Below are positions 39,239 through 50,400 of a DNA stretch of 64,000 nt, piece after piece. The stretch comes from Halichondria panicea (lineage: Eukaryota; Porifera; Demospongiae; Suberitida; Halichondriidae), in contig NC_087379.1 of assembly GCF_963675165.1 (NCBI RefSeq), positions 6,117,839 to 6,181,838 of the forward strand, written 5' to 3'. Every line of letters begins with the position of its first letter. Position 1 is the stretch's first letter. Position numbers and translations under genes: made by a program. The notes under the pieces were generated by a model. That model saw only the letters and a program-made list of their open reading frames with translations. It was not told the origin of the DNA and made no database searches.

Positions 39239-41926
39239 TCATGAATTACTGTTCTCATCATCTTCCTGGTCATCATCATTGCCACTCCCCTCATTGTCAG
39301 AGAATCCACTTCCACTGCCATCCCCATTATCTGTGGGGGTGGTCACAATAATTGTGGGCGGCGTCAGTGAGGTGGACACTACAGGATGAAGACACAATGC
39401 TATAACAACATGCTATAGCAACTATCTTATTCTCAGCCACAATGTTTGTGTATCTAATTATGGTGTGATAATTGTTCTAAGTCGGCAGACAGAGAGAGAT
39501 AATGATTACAAATTCTTTTTTTAGAGCTATATAGCTACATGTAACAATAATGGACAGGGAACTCACCAGGGCAACAGACTGCATATATTGTAGTCGAGTG
39601 GCAAAAGTGCATTGGAGGACATTGCTGGCTTTTGCAGGTGACTAAATCAGTGGAAGTACTCAATGAATTTGTCAATCCGTGACAAGGCTTGATTACTAAT
39701 TGTGTGTGCATATGGTGTATGGTATGCGGGTCAATTGGTACGGAATGCAAGGCATGAAGGCATGATAATTAACTTCCTAGAAACTGATCAAGCTGATTTT
39801 GTGTATATAAACTTACCATTCTCCTGACATTTTCCACTGTGTAGCAGATAAATTGGTTGTTGACTGAGACAAGATGCTTTTCTCATATGACATAGAGATG
39901 GGTAAGTGTGTCCATCACTGCCACATATTTTTTGATGACTAGCTGGTTCTGTGGGACAGTTAAAATGGCTACAACTACATCCAGTCCTCCACTTCCTTCC
40001 TTCTTCATTATCTGGACTTCTTACACATCGTTGATACAGTCCACACTCATCACAAAATGCAAATTCAGCTTCTGGTGTCAAAGCTGCAGTAATTGCACCA
40101 TAAACAATAAAGTTTTTACTAAGGTATATGTAGCTACGTCTAATATAGTACACGAGAAAGCAGATTTTATTGCCTATAATATTTATGCTAACCTTCACAC
40201 TTTTTCCCATCTCCATGGAATCCAGTCACGCATGTGCACCTAGGAGTCCCGTTGCTAAGTGTGTTTTTAACACTGCACTCGGAGCCATTAGCACTGCATC
40301 CGTTCACACTGTTGTCATCACAAGGATCAGGGTATGGTTGCTCTGTGTGAAAATAACTAATTATTAAGTAGACTCAAAGTCAATTCCCCCTTTACAGTTA
40401 TCGTAACTATTGACAGCAGTTGTAAAAATAACTGTTATTTTTAGTTTATATGTGATCAAGAGTAACAGTTGCCAGACCATACAACAGAGAATAATTCCAA
40501 TAACAAGCATGCAGGTTATCAATACCTCTACTACGATATCTGCCAAAATAAATAGACCAATGTGAGGCATTTGCCAGCAAATAAATTACGCTGAGTTATT
40601 TAAGGTTCTCAAGTTTCATCAATCTTACGTGCTATTTGCACACAACAATTAGTTGCTTACCTTGATTTGAGTTCTTGATGTTATCATCTGCAGACAGAGA
40701 TTGATAATATATTTATGCTGAAGGAATCACATCAAGCTTAGAACAGCTCATACTTCCCCATTGTTTATGTTAAGTAGATAGAAGACCACAAGTAGCCTAA
40801 ATAAACAAGTGGTGTCACGGTCACTGGTGATACCCATAGCAACAAGGGGGTGGACCTATGCACACCTCTTAAAAATGTTTTTCTTTAAACAGCTAACCTG
40901 AAAACAAATAATATACCATGCATTTGACTGCTTGCTATACATATATTAGCTACCTTTAAAAGCAAGGTTGTATTGTATACATGCAGGTACTGTGGAAATG
41001 GCAAGTTAATAGGGAAGTCTACTTAAGGGCATGGATGCGTGCACATGATGATCAACAGCTTCTGACGTGTAAGAAAAACAAGTATAATTATGTCATTGGA
41101 ATTCAATAAAACTTCCTGCCGGCTTATATAGGAAAACAACCATCCCAAATTTGTCTAATCAATGTTCCCTTAAATTGTGTATTTACATCTACTGCTGTAA
41201 AATCATCCCCCATTGTGTAACTTACTGGTTCCAGTTTTCCTGATACTAGATAACAGATTAGAGATGTGAGCAAAACGATCGTCATATTCACTTCTCAGTG
41301 CTTTTAGTGAACTCATACAATACAGAGCAAGATCTGTATTTTGCTGTCGAATCAAAAAGAATACTGCATTACCTCCATCATATTCTGGTTTGGTTGGATC
41401 AAACGGAAAATTAACAATGTCTATACTTGTCCACGAAGGTCTGGATAGTTGCCCATCGTGCTTGTATGCGTAGGAGTAAGATACACGGGCAGTATACGTT
41501 CCAAATTCTCCTGGTCTTGAGCTCAAAATGTGTCCTTGAAGAACAACATCTGGGGTGGGGTATCAATCATTAAACTCTATTTAATTTACAATAATAATAA
41601 ACAAGTCATAAGTTGATTCATTGTGTAAACCCAGTCAAAACATTTAATATAATAGAGCTAGATGATCTTGGCTACAATTAAAAGTTTAATACTGCAAGCC
41701 ATGCCAATAGTACACAAATGAAGATCATTTTAATAGCTACAAGCCGAGCTCAAAAAAGGGGCGGATCTGTACATCAATGGAGCTCACCAGAAAGATGGAT
41801 AGTGACATTCAAGCTGGTGGTCAGGTTTCTGTAGTGGCAAGGTACCTCGTGAGTATCCAGAGGCTCCATTTCTCTCTCACTGAGTACGCTGCTCAGAGTC
41901 AATAGTAGAACAATGTAGAATAACAT
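39239..41926 (-). CDS. secreted/long isoform: novel ectodomain + EGF-like + Kazal + Cys-rich + acidic tail
   Basis: Exons (minus): 41926-41788, 41549-41226, 40687-40661, 40342-40193, 40083-39817, 39641-39567, 39378-39239; total 1122 nt, 373 residues, all in phase. A signal peptide (MLFYIVLLLTLSSVLS) precedes a ~150-residue domain I cannot name (contains SWTSIDIVNFPFDP). Next is an EGF-like exon (DPCDDNSVNGC...CTCVTGFHGDGKKC) and an exon with a cysteine-rich lead into a Kazal/follistatin-type domain (KICGSDGHTYPSLCHMRKAS). A small Cys-rich exon and a Thr/Asp/Glu-rich tail complete it. Kazal domains inhibit serine proteases or bind growth factors. No membrane helix is seen in this form. It shares its first three exons with the membrane form. 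Confidence 0.78.
40364..41926 (-). CDS. membrane-anchored short isoform of the same gene
   Basis: Exons 41926-41788, 41549-41226, 40687-40661 then 40539-40364; 666 nt, 221 residues. The alternative last exon begins after tttggcag, continues in phase from the 40661 donor, and encodes a membrane helix (VLITCMLVIGIILCCMVWQL). A short tail follows with NSYDN, then TAA. Skipping this exon joins the 40661 donor to the EGF exon at 40342 in the same phase, so the two ends look mutually exclusive: a type I membrane protein versus a longer secreted protein. No cDNA evidence is available. Confidence 0.65.
40743..41225. other. intron of the EGF/Kazal gene
   Basis: About 480 bp of intron between exons 2 and 3. 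No nested gene or repeat family recognised. Confidence 0.5.
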
Positions 41927-42143
41927 GATGAAAATTTTAGGAAAATCAATGCATTGTGCTTCGAGCTCCCCAGCTAAATAGTCGAGGTCTCCACCGCATA
42001 GCTTGGTGGCTACTGTTGCTGGGTTTGTTGCGCATGCGTGTATTGCTCAATCTTTTCCAACGTGGCGTGTGAAGGGGTGAAGTTACTATCTTCTTGGATC
42101 CTCTATTTCTAAGCAATTCTCGGTCTCAGTCAACACTGCAATA
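41927..42143. promoter_or_regulatory. bidirectional promoter region, EGF/Kazal gene and RPL22
   Basis: 217 bp separate the two divergent start codons. The segment is GC-richer than its surroundings (gttgctgggtttgttgcgca). Only the arrangement supports a shared promoter. Confidence 0.5.
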
Positions 42144-42907
42144 ATGCCTACTGTAAGTTCTTTTGTTTACGGTATATGTATTTGATTTGTACAAATCCCA
42201 CAGACACAAAGAAGAGGTGGCAAAGCAAAGAAGGTCACCAACAAGTTTACCATTGATTGTTCAACTCCTGTTGAAGATGAAATCATGGATGTAGCTGCCT
42301 TTGTAAGTTCATTGCCTAAAATACCCATTAACATTTTTATCGTGTATTCAAACTCGGTACCCGCTGGGTTTCATTGTGTAAATATTAATCGTGTGTGATA
42401 GTGGTTCTTTTACAGATTGGGTTAGGGTTACCTTCCCTAGTCCCAATAACCCCATTGCTCACTATAGGAGGACTTTCTGCGTGGTAGAATCAAGGTGGGG
42501 GGTAAAGTGGGTACCAATGTCGGCAGGCCCGGAGAAGGAAAGGAGGTGACTCTGAGTAGGGCCAAGAATGATATCGAAGTGTCAGCAGAAATCCCATTCT
42601 CTAAGAGGTGGGTGTTTTAATTATTAATTATTTGTCATCTGTGTTTGTGTTATCTGCCCGCCAGAGTTGTTGCTTCTTTGTTACTCCTACTGGTGAATGT
42701 TCAGCTTGATTAACACTATGGATAATTTCTTAATTAATTTTGTTTGTTCTTTCCTGTAGGTACCTCAAGTATCTGACCAAGAAGTTTCTGAAAAAGAACA
42801 ATCTTCGTGACTACATTCGAGTGGTGGCCAGCAGTAAGACCCAGTACGAGCTGAGGTACTTCCAGATTAACACTAACGAGGATGATGACTCCGGAGAGGA
42901 AGACTAA
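42144..42907 (+). CDS. RPL22: 60S ribosomal protein L22 (eL22), 4 exons
   Basis: Exons 42144-42152, 42204-42302, 42468-42607, 42760-42907; 131 residues (human 128). The first exon codes only three residues (MPT), a common layout for ribosomal protein genes. Diagnostic sequence: [57 protein letters not shown] and an acidic C-terminal tail (DDDSGEED). It is a component of the large ribosomal subunit. The insertion TNVGRPGEG before the third strand is slightly longer than in human. Confidence 0.97.
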
Positions 42908-43085
42908 TTAATAGACTGATTGTCGTATAATTAATATTGATGGTTTGGTTTTGTACTCTAATGTTTGATCCAAACTATTATGAAGATTCCAGTTGTAGTA
43001 CGTGTAATATAATTATTAGTTATGAGTATGCGTGATGCATGGTTACATAATCACTTCACAATTTTATTTATGAGTGTTGGTGTTA

Positions 43086-46000
43086 CTATCGAGTTCCTAT
43101 GGATCTTCTGTCAGTTCCCCCACGGCTCTTGGTGGATGCAGCTGTTGGTGGCAGTGTAGAGTTTTGTCTGGCAGTGCCAGGTTTCTTCACATCACGTTTG
43201 GTTATCTGTATAATTATAGTGTGGGGAGATAGGAACTTAATTAGTGGGCATGGAAAAGAGGTGTACACATTTTGAGACAAGCTATAGCTATATAAGGTGT
43301 TGTGCAAACAAACAAGCCGGGTGTGCAAGCACAACATTGACATCATTGAATTTGATACTTACAGTTTTAAGAGCTCGTGCCTTGAGCTCATCAGTGGACA
43401 GAGGGTTGCTCTCATCCTCAGGATCAGAATCTGATCCATTGTCATCACTGCAAGTGGGTTAATATGAGTGAGCGTTGTGTTATAGTGAAACCTGTCTACC
43501 TCCCAGGTTAATGGGACCCAAAGTCTCAATACTATGAGTTTCATACTGTGTTAGCAGGCCATCTCTTTATAACAGCTGTTTATCTGCTAAGAATTAAGGC
43601 CTATGTGTAACCTACTTTGATTCCACAAAGGTAACATGGAAAACTAGAGCATATGCTATCGCACAGCCAGGGCATATCTTGCTATAGTATATACAAATTT
43701 TGTGTACAGTACATTGTTTCACTGACCCAGTTGAAGGCAAAGCAAAGGACGACGAACCTAATCCACCAACTTGATTCTGGCCCATCAGAAACTTGGTCAT
43801 GTCATTGGGATCATCAGAATCCTAAGAGAGCATTTCAAGGGCAATAAATATGTACACTGTACATAAGGTCTCAGCCATGACAACTATGCAAGATTGGTGT
43901 ATAATTATGTGCAAAGTGTCTATTATGATGACTATACTAGTAAGTGAATCTGCACACGTGCTGTGAGGCTACCACATTATGTTCAGACTACACACAGCAT
44001 TCCAGGGCTATATTGTATGTGCAGTTCTAAGGACTCATTAATTAAGCTGTACACGGTCACTTGACATGATAATCTCCCCTTGTAAACTAAGGGGACATGC
44101 CTAAAAATGAAAATGATATTGGAGTCTGGCCAAGTGTTTGTTGCTGGCTATTTATGCATTTGCCAATAGTCAGTCGCGCTTACTACAGGTTGCTACACAA
44201 TTGTACCTTTGCCTGTAGGAATGCTTGTAATTGTAGTAGCTCGTTGGTCCTCTGTTCCACAATGCCCAGGTACTGCAGTACAGTGGTCTCAGTGACCCCA
44301 GCATGACCTCCCAACATATCAGTGATGGCAGTCGAGTCACAGCCAATCTTAGAGAACACAGAGTCAATACCTGGGGGAATAGAGAGACATCTATACAAGG
44401 AGGTGTAGACAGTGTTTACACCATAATTAAATTATTATTGTGGATACAAATTAAACAAAAGGAGGATGCTTTACACTGTTACAATATCCTAATTGATTGT
44501 GTGTATACACTAATCACTTATACACAAAAAAGGGTGAGATTAAAATCCCCCCTCAATCTTACTGTAAAAACAACACATGCAAATTGGGATCAGGCCAGAG
44601 TATTTCCTTACCAGACATAAGTTGCTCCAAGACCTTAGTAGCAGCCGCAAACTTTGCAGACAATGATCCAGTTTTGTCAGTGACAGAGGAGAGCTCTTCC
44701 TCGAGACCACGTAAAATAGTCTTTCTCTTTTCCTCCATCTCCACACCCTGGCTCTTAAACTGTTCTATATCGGCCTTGATCTGTTGTATGGCCTCCTGGA
44801 TCATCTCAATCTCACCATTCAGCTCGTTCACATAGTTGAACAGAGCGAAGTTCTGGTCCTCAACTAAAAAAAAGAAACAAATTATAATTCTGCTATTACT
44901 CGATAAATCGATATGGACATACCTTCAATGAACTTAGTGACTAGTTGGTCAATATCAGTGATTCCAGTCGCTTCCTTGATTTTCTCAAAGGCTTGCTCAT
45001 AAGACTGCACACAAGAATCAAGTAGCGATGTAACATGTTGACATACACACATTTTTGCACTGATTACACAATAGGGGAACAATACAACCGTCGGGGGACT
45101 AATTATAGGAATTCTGTTCAGGCTATACACACCATGTAATAGGAAACAAAATTAATGACACAATAGGAACAATACAACCGTCCAAGGGGGGGGGGAGAGA
45201 CTAACCTATAAAAAGTCTATTCAGCTGCATACAATTTAGGAAATTGATTACATAATAGAAAGAAACAATTCGAGGGCTAACTTATAAGGTTTCTGTTTAT
45301 GATAATACATATCTACCCCCGTCCACTCACTCACCATGACAGTCCTCTCCCTCTCATTGCTCTTCTCGGCGTCTTTCCTTCGCCTCATGGCCTCCATGGC
45401 CTCATGAGCCTCGGTGCGCTCATGGTCCTTACGAGACATGAACTCCTTGAGCTTACGACTGTGGTCAATCACTCGAATGTGTTCCTTGAGCTCTGTGTTG
45501 TACTGGGTGAGCTCCTTGTCAGCCTTTTCCTTCAGTGCCAGCATTTTGTTTTGAGCATCATCCCTGAGGGGGCAGATTTGAAACATTTGATCAGGTACAT
45601 CTTTGCATGAGTAAAAGTCTGTACAGTGTGTACATAGCTAAGAGCTGATGGCAATTGTATATGTACCTTGATTCATAAGCCTGGCTGGACATTTCAATCA
45701 CTGCTCCCATACCTCTCTTGCATCCAACTAGCTCCTGAACAAAACCAACACATACAATAGATCCAGGTACACTACACCCATTAGTGCCATTGATTACATA
45801 CCCTTTGTAGTTTCTTCCTGATACCTTCAAAGACGCTCCTCTCTCGTCTCAAATGGTCAATCATGGCGCGTAGTTGAGCATTGGTGGCCAGGGCACCATT
45901 GAATCTCACAGAGGCCTTGTCCAGTCTGTTCTCTTTCACCCTCAGCTGCTTCTGGTTCATCGCGTGTTGGCCGTCACACATTAGAGCTCTGTGTGAGTGC

Positions 46001-47278
46001 GTGTGTGCGTGTGTGTGCATGTGTTCGATGACAATGTTTTTGTTTGTGGAATATTAATTAGTGAGAATGTTAGACTCTAGATAATGAGTATGTATAGAAT
46101 TAGCAGAAAATTGCAAATATTGGGTACAATGTACGGAATACGCTAAGTGTATTAATTGGTTTAGGGAAAATCACACAGAACTATTCAGCCCTCTAATGAA
46201 TGTATAATTGATTGAAATGTAACGTATGCATTGTTGTATGTAAGGAACGGAAGGATTGCCTCACCCTCCCATGCTCTTCCTTTTCTTGGCAATTAGTGCC
46301 TCCTTCTCCAGTATCGTCCTGTCCAACTGATGAATGGTTCTTTCGTCCTCACTGATAAAGCTCTGGAAGCGAGCTACACAAAAAATAGAAAACAGTAGGC
46401 GTAAGTTAAAAAACTTCAAATCAAACTAATATCTCTACCAGACACAAAGAAGAATATCTAGCTAAGCTACAGGGTAATGAGCGCGTGGCGCGTGACTCCT
46501 TGTCAGAGTGGGTCAGTTTGGGTGCTTTTAAGTGCAGTTAAAGTAAGGATGCCGGGCATTGCTACAGATATATCTCACTGTATGTGAGCCATCCAGCCAG
46601 CAGAGTTCCACGCAGTATAATTACGAGTTTCCCATGCTTTAGACTACGATACACACCACGAGCATTGCAAGCTATGCTACACAATTGCATACATTGTTTT
46701 TCGATGAGCTCATCAAATTTAGCCGTAACACGCTGATCCTTGATCTCATTCTGCTTGCTTCCAACCACTCGTAAGTTCTTCTTGAGGTCAGCATTCTCAG
46801 CTTGGAGTGACTCAATCATGGCCCTGCACACAAATCACATGATGTGCACAGCTTGTGGTATGTGCATGTGTGCGAAGAATGCAGGTCTTGGTAGCTAAGG
46901 CTCATTTACACACTAATTTGTATGCATAGCTTAGCGTGTGTGCGTGTGTGTGAAAAATGAAGGCCTTATGGCAAGCTCTTTTATATTATAAATACCAGAT
47001 AAGGAGTATGTGTGTACGCAGGGTATGTGATAAGGTACATGTTGACTGTGCGTGTGGTGGTCGTCTCACTGTTGCTTCCTGAGTGTGCTCTGAGCAAGAT
47101 CAGCATACTGCTTCCGAGAGCCTTCAGTCACTCTAAACTGACGTTGCAGTTTCATCAAATCATCACGAGCTGTTTAAAAATGGTCAGTTTTTGCTCAAAA
47201 ATTACAAAATTTGGTCTCACCTGCTGCATCTATATCTTCACTCTCCCCAGAGGAAGGTCTAGCTTGAACACGAAGCAT
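43086..47278 (-). CDS. ODAD1: outer dynein arm docking complex protein, CCDC63/CCDC114 family, 13 exons
   Basis: Exons (minus): 47278-47221, 47169-47070, 46823-46693, 46373-46265, 45988-45802, 45734-45667, 45563-45335, 45004-44923, 44863-44612, 44370-44207, 43821-43727, 43447-43363, 43205-43086. The sum is 1680 nt, 559 residues (human CCDC63 is 563). It is almost entirely coiled coil. The family hallmark is KIKEATGITDIDQLVTKFIE followed by VEDQNFALFNYVNELNGEIE. These proteins anchor outer dynein arms on ciliary doublet microtubules (Chlamydomonas DC2 homologue). The C-terminal ~100 residues are Ser/Asp/Arg-rich and disordered. Presence fits an animal with motile cilia or flagellated cells. 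The start lies 171 bp from the divergent p53-family start. Confidence 0.93.
45055..45300. repeat. ~80-90-bp degenerate direct repeats in ODAD1 intron
   Basis: Three decaying copies with the shared core aataggaacaatacaaccgt (about 45070, 45160) and a weaker third near 45250, each ending near ctaacctataa or ctaattatag. Confidence 0.6.
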
Positions 47279-47449
47279 GTTGGTTGCACAAACAAGCAAC
47301 ACTATGTGTGTGGACTGTTCCTCATTGGTGCTAAGCAACGGGTCACTTGACCTGACGGACACGCCCACACTTCACTTATTATGTCCACGTGGCAGTAACA
47401 ACACGCTAGCTACAGAGTTTTTTCATGTTTTTTCGAAGACTCTGCTAGA
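47279..47449. promoter_or_regulatory. 171-bp bidirectional promoter region, ODAD1 and p53-family gene
   Basis: Divergent start codons at 47278 (minus) and 47450 (plus) leave room only for a shared promoter. Contains a ccacgtggc E-box-like palindrome at about 47384-47392. Confidence 0.55.
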
Positions 47450-50400
47450 ATGGACGACCTCCCAGCCAGCCAGGACAGCCTGGAGCCTCTTAGCCAAGAG
47501 ACAATGAATAACCTCATGTTCTCCCTGGGCGGGCAGAGTGCCGTAAATGGGCTGATTGGCAACGAGTAAGTTTGAAAAGATCAAAGTTATAATGATGATA
47601 ACAACATTATTATTATTGTAGGTTTGAAAGAATTCAGACTGGAGAAGACTTTGTGTCTAATTCAACCTCATGTAAGCAGCTCACACCAGGTTGCCTAATG
47701 TATATAATTATGCAAGCTTTAGCCTACATGTACATTGTATATTAAAGGTGATTCTTAATTCTTACTGTGTGGTTTGTTGAATGTGCATGTCTATACGTGT
47801 ACTGTTTGTTGTGTGTTCAGGTTCCGGAGATGCAGAGGTCCAGGTGTCCAGAACCATCATTCGAACTATTCCAGGTCATCACTCTGTAAGTTATGTACAA
47901 TACACATCCTGTAAACACTTTGTTTACTCCCAGTGAAGCCTTATCTTCAGTTGTTAAAAATCACCTGAGCTTGCATTAATTTTAGTCTGTGTACTTTTTG
48001 AGTAAAAGTGTTGTATTCCTACAGGGTGTCATGCCGCATTGGTCTAATAGCCAAGGGCTCTCTCAGGGGTTTCCCCCACCCACCATTAATGGCGCTCTGT
48101 CACCAACACTCACGCTAATGCCACAACAGGTGGGTGAGCTATTTGCACAATTTATTCTTGATCAAGAGTAGATCTACTCTTGTCTTGGTATACTGCTCAT
48201 AAAATGATGTGTTGTGTAAAGGTTCCTTTCCCCTTGAATACATGTAGGTTAGTTGCTTTATGTTTGCTTGAAGATAGTGTACTCAGGGTGTTATACAGGA
48301 TTTTGAAGTAGAGGGGGGAAATGAGAAAAGTAACCAGAAAATGTTGCTAAAAAAGGTCAACTGTTATTTCAATACCCAGCTATGGACACTCAGTCATAAT
48401 TGAAAGGGGGGATACCCCCCCTTTCCCCAGTATGACACTCTGGTACTACTGTTTCCCCTATTAAGGTTACATGCTACATGTATCATGACGTATCTACAGT
48501 TATGTAATATTATTATGACATTGGAATTGATGTTTCATCAGGTGATTTTGATTTGCAATAACCATGCACTGTTGATGTTCTTTTCTTTTCTTCACAGCAA
48601 TTACCACCAATCACTTACCACAATGGTGGAGGAATGGAGCCTGAATCACCACTGACGACCACCTCACACTCTATCCTCACACCACCACCATCCTCAGTCA
48701 TCACATACCCACCCTCCACATCAGTCACACCCACTGAAGGCACACCAGGTCCCTCGAATCCAGCTGCCTCCTTAATGTAAGCCTACCATGCCAGTATTGT
48801 GTGCAGTACGTGTGTAATATGTTACCTACCATAATAATTATACATGTAGCTATCACAGGACAATCACATGATCTCATTACAGGTCTAGAATACCATTTCC
48901 CGGTGACTATGAGTTTGAAGTAATATTTGATGTTGAGGTAAGAATGGTACTATAATGTTGTCTAATGTCTAATTATAAAACCTTGTTTTCTTTTAGCCGG
49001 AGAAAAAGGTGTCCAAAACTGCCTCCTTCACTGTAAGGCCTTTCTACATATTGAAAGTCATTACTTAATACTTATTTTTGATCACAGTACTCCAAGTTAA
49101 CCTCGAGAGCGTATCTGAAGCCAAGGTGCCCGCAAACTTTCAACTTTTCCTTCAGCAGTGAGTTAATGCACACGCCTGCCACACTCGTACATTACACACG
49201 CCCACGCACACTAGCCCCTCCCCCTCTCAACTGTGGTATCAGAGCTATGGCCATCTACAACACTCCTGAACTGACTGGTCAGCACGTCTTCTGTTGTTTG
49301 GCCGATTCTCACGCCATGCAGGAAAAACGTTGGTTCAATCATCTGCTGAGTACTAATTGTAACTATTTTTGCATGTATTGAGCACTGTTGCTATAAATAG
49401 ATTACTTGAATGAGCTTTTAATTAGCATCTGCCAACATGACCTCTGGACCTATCCATAACACAAGATAAACACACACTGACAATGGCGGCTGTGTATTTT
49501 GAAGTGATATGTTGAGAGAAGCATTGCTTCACCTACATACTATCATTCAAGCCAGCTGGACAGTAAGATAATCCCTAGAATATGAGCTTACTGACTATTC
49601 AGACTACTGTGACTGTGTAGGTATAGAAATGCCTTTAATGATGAATTTGTAGGGATTCTCTGTTCCTTTGTTAGTACATTTTTTGTATGTGTTCACATAT
49701 TTTCGGTCCAGAAGAGGTTTGACAACCGTGCGCCCTGCCTGAATTTTTGCTGAACCAGCATTTTATATGTTAGGCGCACGGTTGTCGGACCTCCTCTGTT
49801 TTCGATCCATGGATCACTAAACTTTGACTCCTCTATAGCATCACTACCAGTATATCGTGTACTCTACAGAGCAGCTGTTTCCATCACATTTCATCCGGGC
49901 TCATGAGACAAAAACTGCCATGTACTGTGGCGATGGGACCAGTCAACCGTGCTCTGTTGTCACGCCTTTCACCAATCTCACACAGAGTAAGTCTGTGTGT
50001 GTGTGTGTGTTTGAGGGGGAGGGGGGGTTAAGATTATTTCTGAGAACACAGCTTTGAAAAATTTGCTTCTACCTTTTACTGTCACAATGATATCACTTAA
50101 AATAGCCTACATGTACATGTTCCTACCCCCACCCCCTTCATGTTCCCACCCCCACATTCTTATCCCCACCCCCGTATACTTTCATGTTCCTACCCCCACA
50201 TTCTTATCCCTACCCCCGTATACTTTCATGTTCCCACCCCCACAGAGGCGGCCACCGTCTGGTACACAGTGTACCTGTTCCCCTGTGTGACCTCCCACCT
50301 TCCTCACAAGAAACATGTTGAGATCATGTTCATCTTAGAGCAGTGAGTTGAACACAACACTTCTATAGTGGCTATAACATGCACACTTGTTTGATGCTGT

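Noticed and set aside
40364-40570. Independent 68-residue membrane protein gene
   Set aside because: The frame extends upstream to a good acceptor and joins in phase to the 40661 donor, so it is better read as an alternative last exon.
44097-44306. Plus-strand frame over ODAD1 exon 10
   Set aside because: Antisense shadow of the well-supported minus-strand exon 44370-44207.
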